NCBI GenBank assembly: GCA_030589835.1
Contig: JAUUZS010000327.1
Coordinates: forward strand, 1-5,554
Direction of reading: 5' to 3'
DNA: 5,554 nucleotides
Source: Cyclobacteriaceae bacterium
GTDB lineage: Bacteria > Bacteroidota > Bacteroidia > Cytophagales > Cyclobacteriaceae
The notes beneath the pieces were generated by a model. It ran no database searches. It was not told where the DNA came from and saw only the letters and a list, made by a program, of their open reading frames with translations. Below, one piece after another: positions 1 to 5,538 of this stretch (its first letter is position 1; each line of letters starts with the position of its first letter). Made by a program: the position numbers and the translations under genes.

Positions 1-715
1 AGGCGACCAGCTCATTGATATCCTCTTGGGTATAATATCCACCATGCCGCTCCAATCCTTCTCCACGCCATGCGCCAACAGAAGTCAATCGGGGATATTT
101 CTTGATTTCCAGGCGCCATCCGGCATCGTCAATCAAATGTAAATGCAGGGTGTTCATTTTGTACATCGACATCATATCGATGTACTTCTTTACATAATCC
201 GGATCAAAGAAATACCGGCTAACATCCAGCATCATGCCCCGCCAGACATAATCCGGCTTATCTGTTATGTCAACACCTTCAATTGTCCAGGCTATATTTT
301 TTTTCCGTTGCTTGTTATGGATTTCCACAGGCAGCAACTGCCTAAGCGTCTGTATTCCATAGAATATTCCTGCTCCAGAATTTGCCGTTATGGTCACATT
401 ATCCTTATTCACCTTCAGTTCATACCCCTCTTTGGGGATATGAGTGGCAAGGTTCAATAAAATGCAATTGGTGTTTTTACTGTCCGATTCAACAAGTTCA
501 AAATCCCAACCCGTAGCTGGGGATAGAAAACCGGCCAGCAGATCAGCCTGATCACCGAGCCCTTTTTCATATAGGATTTTTGTATCCTTATTTATTGAAA
601 AATGGCTTCCGTTTTTTGTGAGTTCCTGAGGCAATGGGACAATGTGCTGTGACTTAGCGTTGCTGACACAAAAGGCCAGCAAGCACATGCCATAAAATTT
701 AATTAAATTACTCAT
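1..715 (-). CDS. GH20 beta-N-acetylhexosaminidase, N-terminal 238 residues (cut by window edge)
   Basis: Exported glycoside hydrolase expected to remove terminal GlcNAc or GalNAc from glycans. Translating the minus strand from ATG at 715 gives 238 uninterrupted residues before the left edge. Residues 1-20 form a signal peptide (Lys6, then a hydrophobic stretch, then VSNA). Cys16 follows Phe, so it is not a convincing lipobox. Residues about 25-150 fit the GH20 N-terminal domain, including GAGIFYGIQTLRQLLP. The catalytic barrel begins at RGMMLDVSRYFF (159-170), followed by NTLHLHLIDDAGWRLEIKKY (188-207) and the family's typical YPRLTSVGAWR (207-217). The catalytic Asp-Glu pair lies beyond the window and cannot be checked. 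The gene lies 92 bp downstream of the kinase in the same direction, probably as the last visible member of the sugar cluster. No promoter of its own is evident in the gap. Family assignment is firm; exact substrate is unknown. Confidence 0.93.
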   Translation of the reverse strand, partial: MSNLIKFYGMCLLAFCVSNAKSQHIVPLPQELTKNGSHFSINKDTKILYEKGLGDQADLLAGFLSPATGWDFELVESDSKNTNCILLNLATHIPKEGYELKVNKDNVTITANSGAGIFYGIQTLRQLLPVEIHNKQRKKNIAWTIEGVDITDKPDYVWRGMMLDVSRYFFDPDYVKKYIDMMSMYKMNTLHLHLIDDAGWRLEIKKYPRLTSVGAWRGEGLERHGGYYTQEDINELVA

Positions 716-807
716 CTGTAATGATTTTTAAATGAAAGACGAGTTAAGCGTGATGATTAAAAACAACCCTATAATTGTTAGATCATTCTTTTATACCAAG
801 ATTTCCA

Positions 808-1893
808 CTAGGCCATTTTCACAATGCTTTCCAGCTCACTCATTTTTGATTCCCCATCAGCAGCAAGTTTCAATTGTGCTTTTGCCCTGATCAAATTATG
901 GTCTTCATAATTGATTTTATAATAGACATCACCGGCAATATAATCTGTCAAAAACCGCACGCCCATGATGAAAGGAAACAGTAAAGCCGCATTGGCCAGG
1001 GTAGATCGCTCCACCTCGTTTAATATAGAGCTGACAGATTGGATATACCCTGAACTAAACGCTTTGAACATCTCCAGATCATAGCTTATGTTGCTCAAAT
1101 CGGCATCGTCTTCAGCCCCGGTATTCGCACAAGTCCTGACCCCATCCCCCATGTCATAATGCACATATCCAGGCATAATCGTGTCCAAGTCAATGACACA
1201 CAATCCTTTATTATGCTTGTCGAACAATACATTGTTGATCTTAGTATCGTTGTGGACAATCCGTGGAGGGATCAGTCCCTTTTCCCCAAGATTCTGAATG
1301 ACACTCATAATCTCATAGCTAGACCGTACATACTTTATCTGCTCCTTTACCTGATCAACTCTCCCTTTAGGATTAACACTTATGGCCTTCTCCAGATTAT
1401 CCAATCGAAACTTTATGTTATGAAAATTGGGAATGGTATCTACTACCCTTTTCGGATCGAGGTCTGAAAGATCATTGAGGAATTGGCCAAACATCCGGGC
1501 TCCTTCATAGGCGATTTCTGTGTTTGGCGCACCATCATATACTTTATGATCCTCGACAAAATTGAAAACTCTCCAGCACTGGTTATCCTCATCTTCGAAA
1601 TACAAGCTGTCGTCCTTTACTTTAAAAAGCTGCAGAGAACGACTTGCTATATCCGGTATTTTTCTATCCAGCAATTTTTGCCTTAAATGCGAGGTCACAA
1701 TAGAAATATTACTCATCAAACCCACTATGTCCCTGAATACATAAGTATTTACCTTTTGAAGCAAATAATCCGGCCCACCGGAATTTTGACATTTGACAAA
1801 ATAGGTATCATTTATGTGTCCTCCTCCAAATGGCTCAATGGAAGATACCGGCCCTTTGATCTGAAACTGATCAATAATTTCTGCTACACTCAT
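808..1893 (-). CDS. nahK: NahK-like N-acetylhexosamine 1-kinase (APH-fold phosphotransferase)
   Basis: Cytoplasmic anomeric sugar kinase predicted to phosphorylate GlcNAc/GalNAc at C1 using ATP. At 361 residues it matches Bifidobacterium NahK/LnpB (about 359) and, from memory, resembles it along the whole length. Visible motifs are GGGHINDTY (23-31, nucleotide-binding loop), HNDTKINNVLFD (214-225, Brenner-type catalytic loop with Asp216 as likely base), IDLDTIMPG (234-242, metal-binding Asp region), YDMGDGVRT (246-254) and GVRFLTDYIAGDVYY (311-325), followed by an EDHNLIRAKAQLKL stretch (330-343) much like the NahK C-terminus. The ATG at 1893 sits 9 bp after the nucleotidyltransferase stop, so the two are very likely co-transcribed and perhaps translationally coupled; no Shine-Dalgarno is seen. 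It ends in TAG. Other APH-fold sugar kinases such as AmgK-type enzymes are an alternative, but the NahK-like signature is the better fit. Substrate range is inferred. Confidence 0.85.
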   Translation of the reverse strand: MSVAEIIDQFQIKGPVSSIEPFGGGHINDTYFVKCQNSGGPDYLLQKVNTYVFRDIVGLMSNISIVTSHLRQKLLDRKIPDIASRSLQLFKVKDDSLYFEDEDNQCWRVFNFVEDHKVYDGAPNTEIAYEGARMFGQFLNDLSDLDPKRVVDTIPNFHNIKFRLDNLEKAISVNPKGRVDQVKEQIKYVRSSYEIMSVIQNLGEKGLIPPRIVHNDTKINNVLFDKHNKGLCVIDLDTIMPGYVHYDMGDGVRTCANTGAEDDADLSNISYDLEMFKAFSSGYIQSVSSILNEVERSTLANAALLFPFIMGVRFLTDYIAGDVYYKINYEDHNLIRAKAQLKLAADGESKMSELESIVKMA

Positions 1894-1902
1894 AATTTTG
1901 AT

Positions 1903-2826
1903 TTATGCCCAAAGGTTTTCAGGATAAATGCCCCGGTCTATCATCTTCATGATCGCTTCTTTGACCGTTGCCTTGTCTTCCTGGTAGGTTACACCATACG
2001 TCTGATCCGGTGTTTCAATGACCGGCACCTTGACCGAATGATTCGTAATGATTTCTGTAATGGCAGTGGGAAGGAAATATTCCGCTTTCAGGTTCTCGAT
2101 ATTTTTTTGTACGAAATCTTCAAACCCAACTTTCAATACATCAAAAAACAGAGGAGTAAATCCCGCAAGGTTCATGGATACCAATTCCTTGCCGGTCAGG
2201 GAAACTTTTACTTCATTTTCCACATAATATACTTCCTCTTCCTCTCCTTTAATAATTTGCGTTCGTTCTGTTACGTTCTCCAGATACTTTTCTGCGGATA
2301 GGCTACAAACCCCACGGGAGACATAGCCATGATCTGAAAGCGTATTTTGCAGTTGGTAGCCGATGAGGCACGCATTCAATACATTGATGTCCAATCCATT
2401 CAGATGATCAAATAGTAATTGGAAGGATTGCGCTCCATAAAAATCATCCCCGTTTATTACCGCAAAGGGGCCGTTCACTTTGTCCATTGCCATCAATACC
2501 GCATGGCCCGTGCCCCACGGTTTCATGCGTTCTTCAGGAACCTTCACCCCTTCCGGCACGATATCAATCTCCTGAAAAGCAAAATCCACCTCTATGAGAT
2601 GTTCGAATTTCCCGATTATATTTTCCTTAAATTCTGCTTCTATATTTTTGCGGATTATAAAAACAACCTTTTTAAATCCCGCCCGAATGGCATCATAAAT
2701 TGAATACTCAATGATGGTCTCGCCTGAGGGGCCGAACTGTTCCACCTGTTTCAGCCCACCATATCTTGACCCCATTCCTGCTGCCAGTACAACTACGGTC
2801 GGCTTAATTTCTACATTTTTATCCAC
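1903..2826 (-). CDS. Sugar-1-phosphate nucleotidyltransferase (NTP_transferase, GT-A-like fold)
   Basis: Predicted pyrophosphorylase that joins a sugar-1-phosphate to an NTP, releasing pyrophosphate. The 307 residues show the N-terminal nucleotide-binding loop VVVLAAGMGSRYGGLKQ (11-27, with Gly17, Gly19, Arg21, Lys26), MKPWGTGHAVLMA (101-113), the Mg-binding NGDDFYG (125-131), VSMNLAGFTP (216-225) and AEYFLPTAI (248-256). The start is GTG at 2826. In this frame no ATG, GTG or TTG occurs upstream before a TGA at 2877-2875, and GTG places the loop about ten residues in, as usual. The kinase begins 9 bp downstream. A kinase beside a nucleotidyltransferase suggests conversion of HexNAc-1-phosphate to UDP-HexNAc, the same logic as AmgK-MurU, but sequence alone does not fix the sugar or the base. 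Relatives are often labelled UTP-glucose-1-phosphate uridylyltransferase-like, so a UDP-glucose role is the main alternative. Confidence 0.85.
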   Translation of the reverse strand: MDKNVEIKPTVVVLAAGMGSRYGGLKQVEQFGPSGETIIEYSIYDAIRAGFKKVVFIIRKNIEAEFKENIIGKFEHLIEVDFAFQEIDIVPEGVKVPEERMKPWGTGHAVLMAMDKVNGPFAVINGDDFYGAQSFQLLFDHLNGLDINVLNACLIGYQLQNTLSDHGYVSRGVCSLSAEKYLENVTERTQIIKGEEEEVYYVENEVKVSLTGKELVSMNLAGFTPLFFDVLKVGFEDFVQKNIENLKAEYFLPTAITEIITNHSVKVPVIETPDQTYGVTYQEDKATVKEAIMKMIDRGIYPENLWA

Positions 2827-2902
2827 GAGAACGTTTCTATTAATAGTAAATACTAAATATCTGTTTTTGACGCTTCAAAAATGCAGACAAACGATAACAA
2901 AT

Positions 2903-2933
2903 CAAAAGTAAAAGGGTACTACATAAAGTCAGC
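2903..2933 (-). promoter_or_regulatory. Possible promoter of the nucleotidyltransferase-kinase cluster
   Basis: On the minus strand TACTTTTG (2910-2903) matches the Bacteroidota -7 consensus TAnnTTTG exactly. The matching -33 position, 19 bp upstream (2933-2930), reads GCTG rather than TTTG, so only half the promoter is convincing. Initiation would fall near 2897 and give a leader of about 70 nt before the GTG at 2826. One arm of the AGGGTAC/GTACCCT repeat lies in the spacer, so a bound regulator could block it. Treat as tentative. Confidence 0.33.
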
Positions 2934-2961
2934 TAACAGATCATCCTTTAATTTGTACCCT
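2913..2961. repeat. Spaced inverted repeat AGGGTAC / GTACCCT
   Basis: A perfect 7-bp inverted repeat lies at 2913-2919 and 2955-2961. The arm centres are 42 bp apart, about four DNA turns. The first arm overlaps the spacer of the possible cluster promoter. It could be a pair of operator half-sites or a long-loop stem, or simply chance in an AT-rich region. No function is shown by the sequence. Confidence 0.35.
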
Positions 2962-2994
2962 AATGTGCCACTGCCATTTGTGGTTGGTGAGGAT

Positions 2995-3012
2995 CTGCCT
3001 ACCGCCAGGCAG
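2995..3012. repeat. REP-like palindrome CTGCCT-ACCGCC-AGGCAG
   Basis: A perfect GC-rich 6-bp inverted repeat with a 6-nt loop stands out from AT-rich surroundings between the toxin stop and the nucleotidyltransferase start. GC-rich palindromes of this kind, containing CTGCC and GGCAG arms, are scattered between genes in many Bacteroidota genomes (recalled, not searched). Neither strand has a T-run right after the stem, so it is not a standard intrinsic terminator. It could still protect a 3' end or separate the toxin transcript from the sugar cluster. Confidence 0.5.
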
Positions 3013-3069
3013 GTTTACATGAAAAATACTTTTCAGACTGAGCCCATTCATTTTATTCTGATTCTTCCA

Positions 3070-3423
3070 TTATTCATTTCGTTTCAGCAAGTGTTTATTG
3101 TCTTTTTCAGTTGGGAAAAAATCGGTGACATAAACTTTTTTTAACAATTCATCTACGTAGTAAATGATTTTCACATACTTACGTTTACTCCGTTCAACAA
3201 GCAAGTACTTGTACCCTTGAGTACGAGCCGACAATATAGGCTCATTTGAACCACGGAAGAACAATGTGTTTAAACTGAGCGCTTTTTCGAGTACTAATTC
3301 AACAACTTCTTCCGCTCTGGGTAATGACAGATTCTCATATAGATAATCGCCCAGCTCAAAAAAATACCAGTTGGCCGATTTGGTAATCTCTACTTTATAT
3401 TCAATCGTTTCTTTTTCTTCCAA
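3070..3423 (-). CDS. RelE/ParE-superfamily toxin of a toxin-antitoxin pair (TTG start)
   Basis: Predicted small toxin of 117 residues. It may cleave mRNA at ribosomes like RelE or poison gyrase like ParE; sequence reading cannot decide between them. After a leading strand (EYKVEITKSA, 8-17) come two helices (18-52), then the strand-rich C-terminal half typical of the fold: GYKYLLVERSKRKYVKIIYY (70-89) with many basic residues, and KKVYVTDFFPTEKD (95-108), the usual last strand before a charged tail. The start is TTG at 3423. The frame is closed by TGA at 3429-3427, only one codon upstream, and no ATG or GTG lies near the N-terminus, so TTG is the natural choice; a rarer ATT seven codons in is the alternative. 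The gene starts inside the antitoxin gene, overlapping by 34 bp in another frame, which suggests translational coupling that keeps toxin below antitoxin. It ends in TAA 243 bp before the nucleotidyltransferase. Confidence 0.8.
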   Translation of the reverse strand: MEEKETIEYKVEITKSANWYFFELGDYLYENLSLPRAEEVVELVLEKALSLNTLFFRGSNEPILSARTQGYKYLLVERSKRKYVKIIYYVDELLKKVYVTDFFPTEKDNKHLLKRNE

Positions 3424-3665
3424 TTTTCAACATTTTCTTTGAACTGATCCGCTGCTATCGTCTTTCCTTCTGCTATATCTTGTTCTGATCCTTCAGCACG
3501 TGCGACCATATCAGCATCAGTATATCGGCTAAAAATATCTTTTTTTAGGTTTTCCTTTTGTCCCTGAACAGAATCAAGAAGGCTTTTTATAGCTATAATT
3601 AAAGATTCGTCATTGATCTGCTGAAAACGCTTGATTATATCTGCTTTTGCTAATTGTATGTCCAT
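3390..3665 (-). CDS. Cognate antitoxin, first gene of the toxin-antitoxin module
   Basis: Small protein of 91 residues encoded directly upstream of and overlapping the RelE/ParE-like toxin, hence assigned as its antitoxin. The N-terminal half (MDIQLAKADIIKRFQQINDE, then SLIIAIKSLLDSV) is a predicted helical pair and resembles short antitoxins common in Bacteroidota. A flexible charged middle (34-55) leads to AEGSEQDIAEGKTIAADQF (57-75), a toxin-wrapping segment seen in that group, and a very basic tail WKKKKR (82-87). No classical ribbon-helix-helix or HTH motif is obvious, so how it binds DNA is unclear. The ATG at 3665 is preceded 25 bp upstream by an inverted repeat that fits an autoregulatory operator. 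The end of the gene contains the toxin start. Role rests mostly on context and partner. Confidence 0.75.
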   Translation of the reverse strand: MDIQLAKADIIKRFQQINDESLIIAIKSLLDSVQGQKENLKKDIFSRYTDADMVARAEGSEQDIAEGKTIAADQFKENVENWKKKKRLNIK

Positions 3666-3686
3666 TTACTTGTTCTTTCTGTAAGG

Positions 3687-3714
3687 TAAAGATAATATTT
3701 TCATTCCTATTATC
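3687..3714 (-). promoter_or_regulatory. Candidate autoregulatory operator and -7 box of the toxin-antitoxin module
   Basis: GATAATA (3691-3697) and TATTATC (3708-3714) form a perfect 7-bp inverted repeat with a 10-bp spacer, ending 25 bp upstream of the antitoxin ATG. Arm centres are 17 bp apart. The proximal arm overlaps TATCTTTA (3694-3687 on the minus strand), which matches the Bacteroidota -7 box TAnnTTTG except at the last base; no -33 box is clear. Toxin-antitoxin complexes usually repress their own promoter through such palindromes, so occupancy here would block transcription. The repeat is certain; its use as operator is inferred. Confidence 0.5.
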
Positions 3715-4130
3715 GGCATTTTTCATTAAAGCTATAAATTAGTTGACACTCTTTTGAAAAATAACTTCGTGGGGATTAAGGTTTACTATGGGTATACTCA
3801 AGTCAATATCCAATTGTACAGCATGCAGGGTAATAACGCAAAGATTTGAAAAGAATTCGGTGGAATAAGCAAAATTCAACCTACGAAATGAAAAATGTTA
3901 CAATATTTTATATTCGAGTAAAGTGATATTTTAATGTTATATATTCTGTAATAAGTTTATTTTCAATTCTATTTAACTCATCGATCCGCTATTTTCATTT
4001 TTTATAGTACGCTCCCCGAATCACCTCTTACAATAACCTCTCACACTGTTTATTACTTGTGAAGAGTAAATGCGCAACGAAATCTTTACTTTATCTTACC
4101 CTAACAGTTCATTAATACCGCTTCCCATTT
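3715..4130. other. Intergenic region between divergent genes; no intact gene
   Basis: This AT-rich stretch separates the toxin-antitoxin module from the PQQ-like gene. I see no tRNA, riboswitch or intact ORF with a plausible start. Two things are visible. First, a minus-strand frame stays open for 52 codons (3897-3739) between two TAA codons, has no ATG, and ends in NPHEVIFQKSVN; it could be the end of a decayed, perhaps transposase-like, gene but may be chance. Second, a 6-bp inverted repeat AGTAAA (4065-4070) / TTTACT (4085-4090) lies about 40 bp upstream of the PQQ-gene promoter and could be a weak regulator site. Confidence 0.5.
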
Positions 4131-4161
4131 TTTGACCCTTTGCTAGGAATGAGTATTTTTG
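4131..4161 (+). promoter_or_regulatory. Bacteroidota-type promoter of the PQQ-like gene
   Basis: TTTG (4131-4134), a 19-bp spacer, then TATTTTTG (4154-4161) match both elements and the spacing of the promoter consensus for the primary sigma factor of Bacteroidota (TTTG-N19-21-TAnnTTTG). Transcription would start near 4167 and leave a leader of roughly 27 nt before the ATG at 4194, too short for a riboswitch. The leader holds the AT palindrome TTTTAATTAAAA (4172-4183) and no Shine-Dalgarno, as is usual in the phylum. Confidence 0.75.
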
Positions 4162-4193
4162 AGTCATCCATTTTTAATTAAAACCTTACACAT

Positions 4194-5411
4194 ATGAAAT
4201 CCAGGTTTTTGTTTGTCGTAATAATATTTTTTACAATTCATACTTCCGTTTTTAGCCAGGAACCCACCAAATGGCGTGGCCCGGAACGAAATGGCATTTA
4301 TGCTGATGTCAATTTATTGAAAAGCTGGCCTGAGAATGGCCCGGAAGTGCTATGGAGTTTTGATGACCTTGGGGTAGGGTATTCTTCCCCGGCATTTGCC
4401 AATAACAGAATTTATGTTACTGGCATGGAGGGCACTATGGGTTACATCTATGCGCTTACCGAAGATGGGAAATTGATCTGGAAAGAACCTTATGGGGAGG
4501 AATATTCGACCAGCTATCCCGGTAGCCGGTCAACTCCGGTAATCGCCGGTGATTATGTGTACATGCTTAGCGGAATGGGGCATCTTACCTGTCTGAATGC
4601 GACGTCTGGAAAGCTACATTGGGAAAAGAATATCCTCAATGAATACGGTGGCAGAAATATCGAATGGGGCTTTAATGAAACGATCACAATCCTGGGCGAT
4701 ATGCTGATTTGCACTCCCGGTGGTTCCGAATACAACATTATAGCTCTAAACCGTTTCTATGGACAATTGCTATGGTCCACCAAAGGGTTAGGTGAAAAGT
4801 CAGCCTATTGTACACCTTTAGTAGTAAAAAAAGGTTCAAGAAATTTGCTCGTCACACATACCGAAAATAATATTTTAGGCATCGATGCTAAAGACGGGAA
4901 ACTCCTGTGGAACCACAGGCATACCAATATCTATTCCATCCATCCCAATACACCACTTTTCCATAACAATCAATTATTCTGTTTCAGCGGCTATGGACAG
5001 GGAGGGGTAATGTTACAGCTCAATGAAGATGGAAGCAAGGTGACTAAAAACTGGTTCCTTCAATCTATTGACAGCCGAACTGGAGGTGCAGTAATGATTG
5101 ATGAAAAAATATATGGCTCCGGTGATAAAAAAAGAGAGTGGCAATGCATCGATTGGAATACCGGTGAAGTGCTTTATTCGACAAAGGAAATTGGTAATGG
5201 CGTGGTGATTTCGGCAGAAGGCTTACTCTATTTGTATAGTCAGCGAGGCGAACTTGCTTTGGTAAAACCCGGTAAAGCGTCTTTTGAGATCATTAGTGAG
5301 ACAAAAGTTTCGATGGGCAGCGGACAGCATTGGGCACATCCCGTTATAGACAGAGGGCGGCTATTTATCCGACATGGAGACACCTTAATGGCATATAATA
5401 TCAGGAATTGA
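4194..5411 (+). CDS. Secreted PQQ-like beta-propeller repeat protein
   Basis: 405-residue exported protein of the quinoprotein-like beta-propeller superfamily (BamB/PQQ repeat fold); biochemical role unknown. Residues 1-21 are a signal peptide: KSR, a hydrophobic core (5-15), then SVFS with likely cleavage before Gln22. There is no lipobox, unlike BamB. The mature N-terminus WRGPERNG (27-34) and WPENGPEVLW (45-54) are typical of a PQQ-like family seen in Bacteroidota and Planctomycetes. Propeller blades are marked by repeats of the type A-x-D-x-x-x-G-x-x-x-W: ALTEDGKLIW (87-96), CLNATSGKLHW (133-143), ALNRFYGQLLW (184-194), GIDAKDGKLLW (229-239) and CIDWNTGEVLY (318-328). Coverage suggests seven or eight blades and a complete protein. 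The fold does not prove PQQ binding; no heme motif (CxxCH) or adjacent-Cys pair is present. It has its own strong promoter and no same-strand neighbour in view. It ends in TGA. Confidence 0.88.
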   Translation: MKSRFLFVVIIFFTIHTSVFSQEPTKWRGPERNGIYADVNLLKSWPENGPEVLWSFDDLGVGYSSPAFANNRIYVTGMEGTMGYIYALTEDGKLIWKEPYGEEYSTSYPGSRSTPVIAGDYVYMLSGMGHLTCLNATSGKLHWEKNILNEYGGRNIEWGFNETITILGDMLICTPGGSEYNIIALNRFYGQLLWSTKGLGEKSAYCTPLVVKKGSRNLLVTHTENNILGIDAKDGKLLWNHRHTNIYSIHPNTPLFHNNQLFCFSGYGQGGVMLQLNEDGSKVTKNWFLQSIDSRTGGAVMIDEKIYGSGDKKREWQCIDWNTGEVLYSTKEIGNGVVISAEGLLYLYSQRGELALVKPGKASFEIISETKVSMGSGQHWAHPVIDRGRLFIRHGDTLMAYNIRN

Positions 5412-5430
5412 GAGGATTCATTATTGTATT

Positions 5431-5465
5431 TCATGATTTATGTCATGATTTCGCAGTATTTTTTA
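5431..5465 (+). terminator. Weak candidate terminator after the PQQ-like gene
   Basis: Twenty bases after the stop, TCATGA (5431-5436) and TCATGA (5443-5448) can pair across a 6-nt loop, and a T-rich run (TATTTTTTAT) follows at 5456-5465. The stem is short, half A/T, and the T-run is not adjacent to it, so intrinsic termination is possible but unconvincing. Confidence 0.25.
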
Positions 5466-5469
5466 TCCT

Positions 5470-5477
5470 TATATTTG
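5470..5477 (+). promoter_or_regulatory. Possible -7 box for a gene beyond the right edge
   Basis: TATATTTG matches the Bacteroidota -7 consensus TAnnTTTG exactly, but no TTTG or TTG lies 19-21 bp upstream; the nearest resemblance is TTTC at 17 bp. It may drive a downstream plus-strand gene outside the window. Confidence 0.3.
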
Positions 5478-5499
5478 CCCTACCCTACGCACTCTCTAC

Positions 5500-5538
5500 A
5501 AAATAATATTTATTGAATACTGCTATAAGTATTATTTT
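5500..5538. repeat. AT-rich nested inverted repeat at the right edge
   Basis: AAAATAATA (5500-5508) pairs with TATTATTTT (5530-5538), and inside it AATACT (5516-5521) pairs with AGTATT (5528-5533) around GCTATA. The two stems share bases 5530-5533, so they are alternative rather than simultaneous in full. It may be a leader structure or terminator of unseen neighbours, or low-complexity chance. Confidence 0.3.

Noticed and set aside
143..460. A 105-codon plus-strand open frame
   Set aside because: It is antisense to the GH20 gene, whose motifs are unambiguous on the other strand.
9..715. Lipoprotein signal around Cys16 of the GH20 protein
   Set aside because: The residue before Cys is Phe, which breaks the lipobox; a cleavage site after SNA (residue 20) is more likely.
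762..779. AACAA / TTGTT hairpin between the kinase and GH20 genes, followed by T's on the minus strand
   Set aside because: A 5-bp A/T-rich stem with an 8-nt loop is too weak to call a terminator, and the genes appear to be one cluster.
1687..2301. A 204-codon plus-strand open frame across the kinase/nucleotidyltransferase junction
   Set aside because: It lies opposite two well-supported conserved genes, its product (rich in Phe, Ile, Tyr, Cys, His) resembles no family, and it has no promoter. It is an antisense shadow.
2881..3144. An 87-codon plus-strand open frame covering the intergenic region before the toxin end
   Set aside because: It runs through the REP-like palindrome and into the antisense of the toxin gene, with no recognisable domain or start signal.
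3743..3769. TTGACA-like sequence followed by TAACTTCG on the plus strand
   Set aside because: The spacing (16 bp) and imperfect -7 box do not fit Bacteroidota promoters, and no gene starts downstream until 4194, which has a better promoter.
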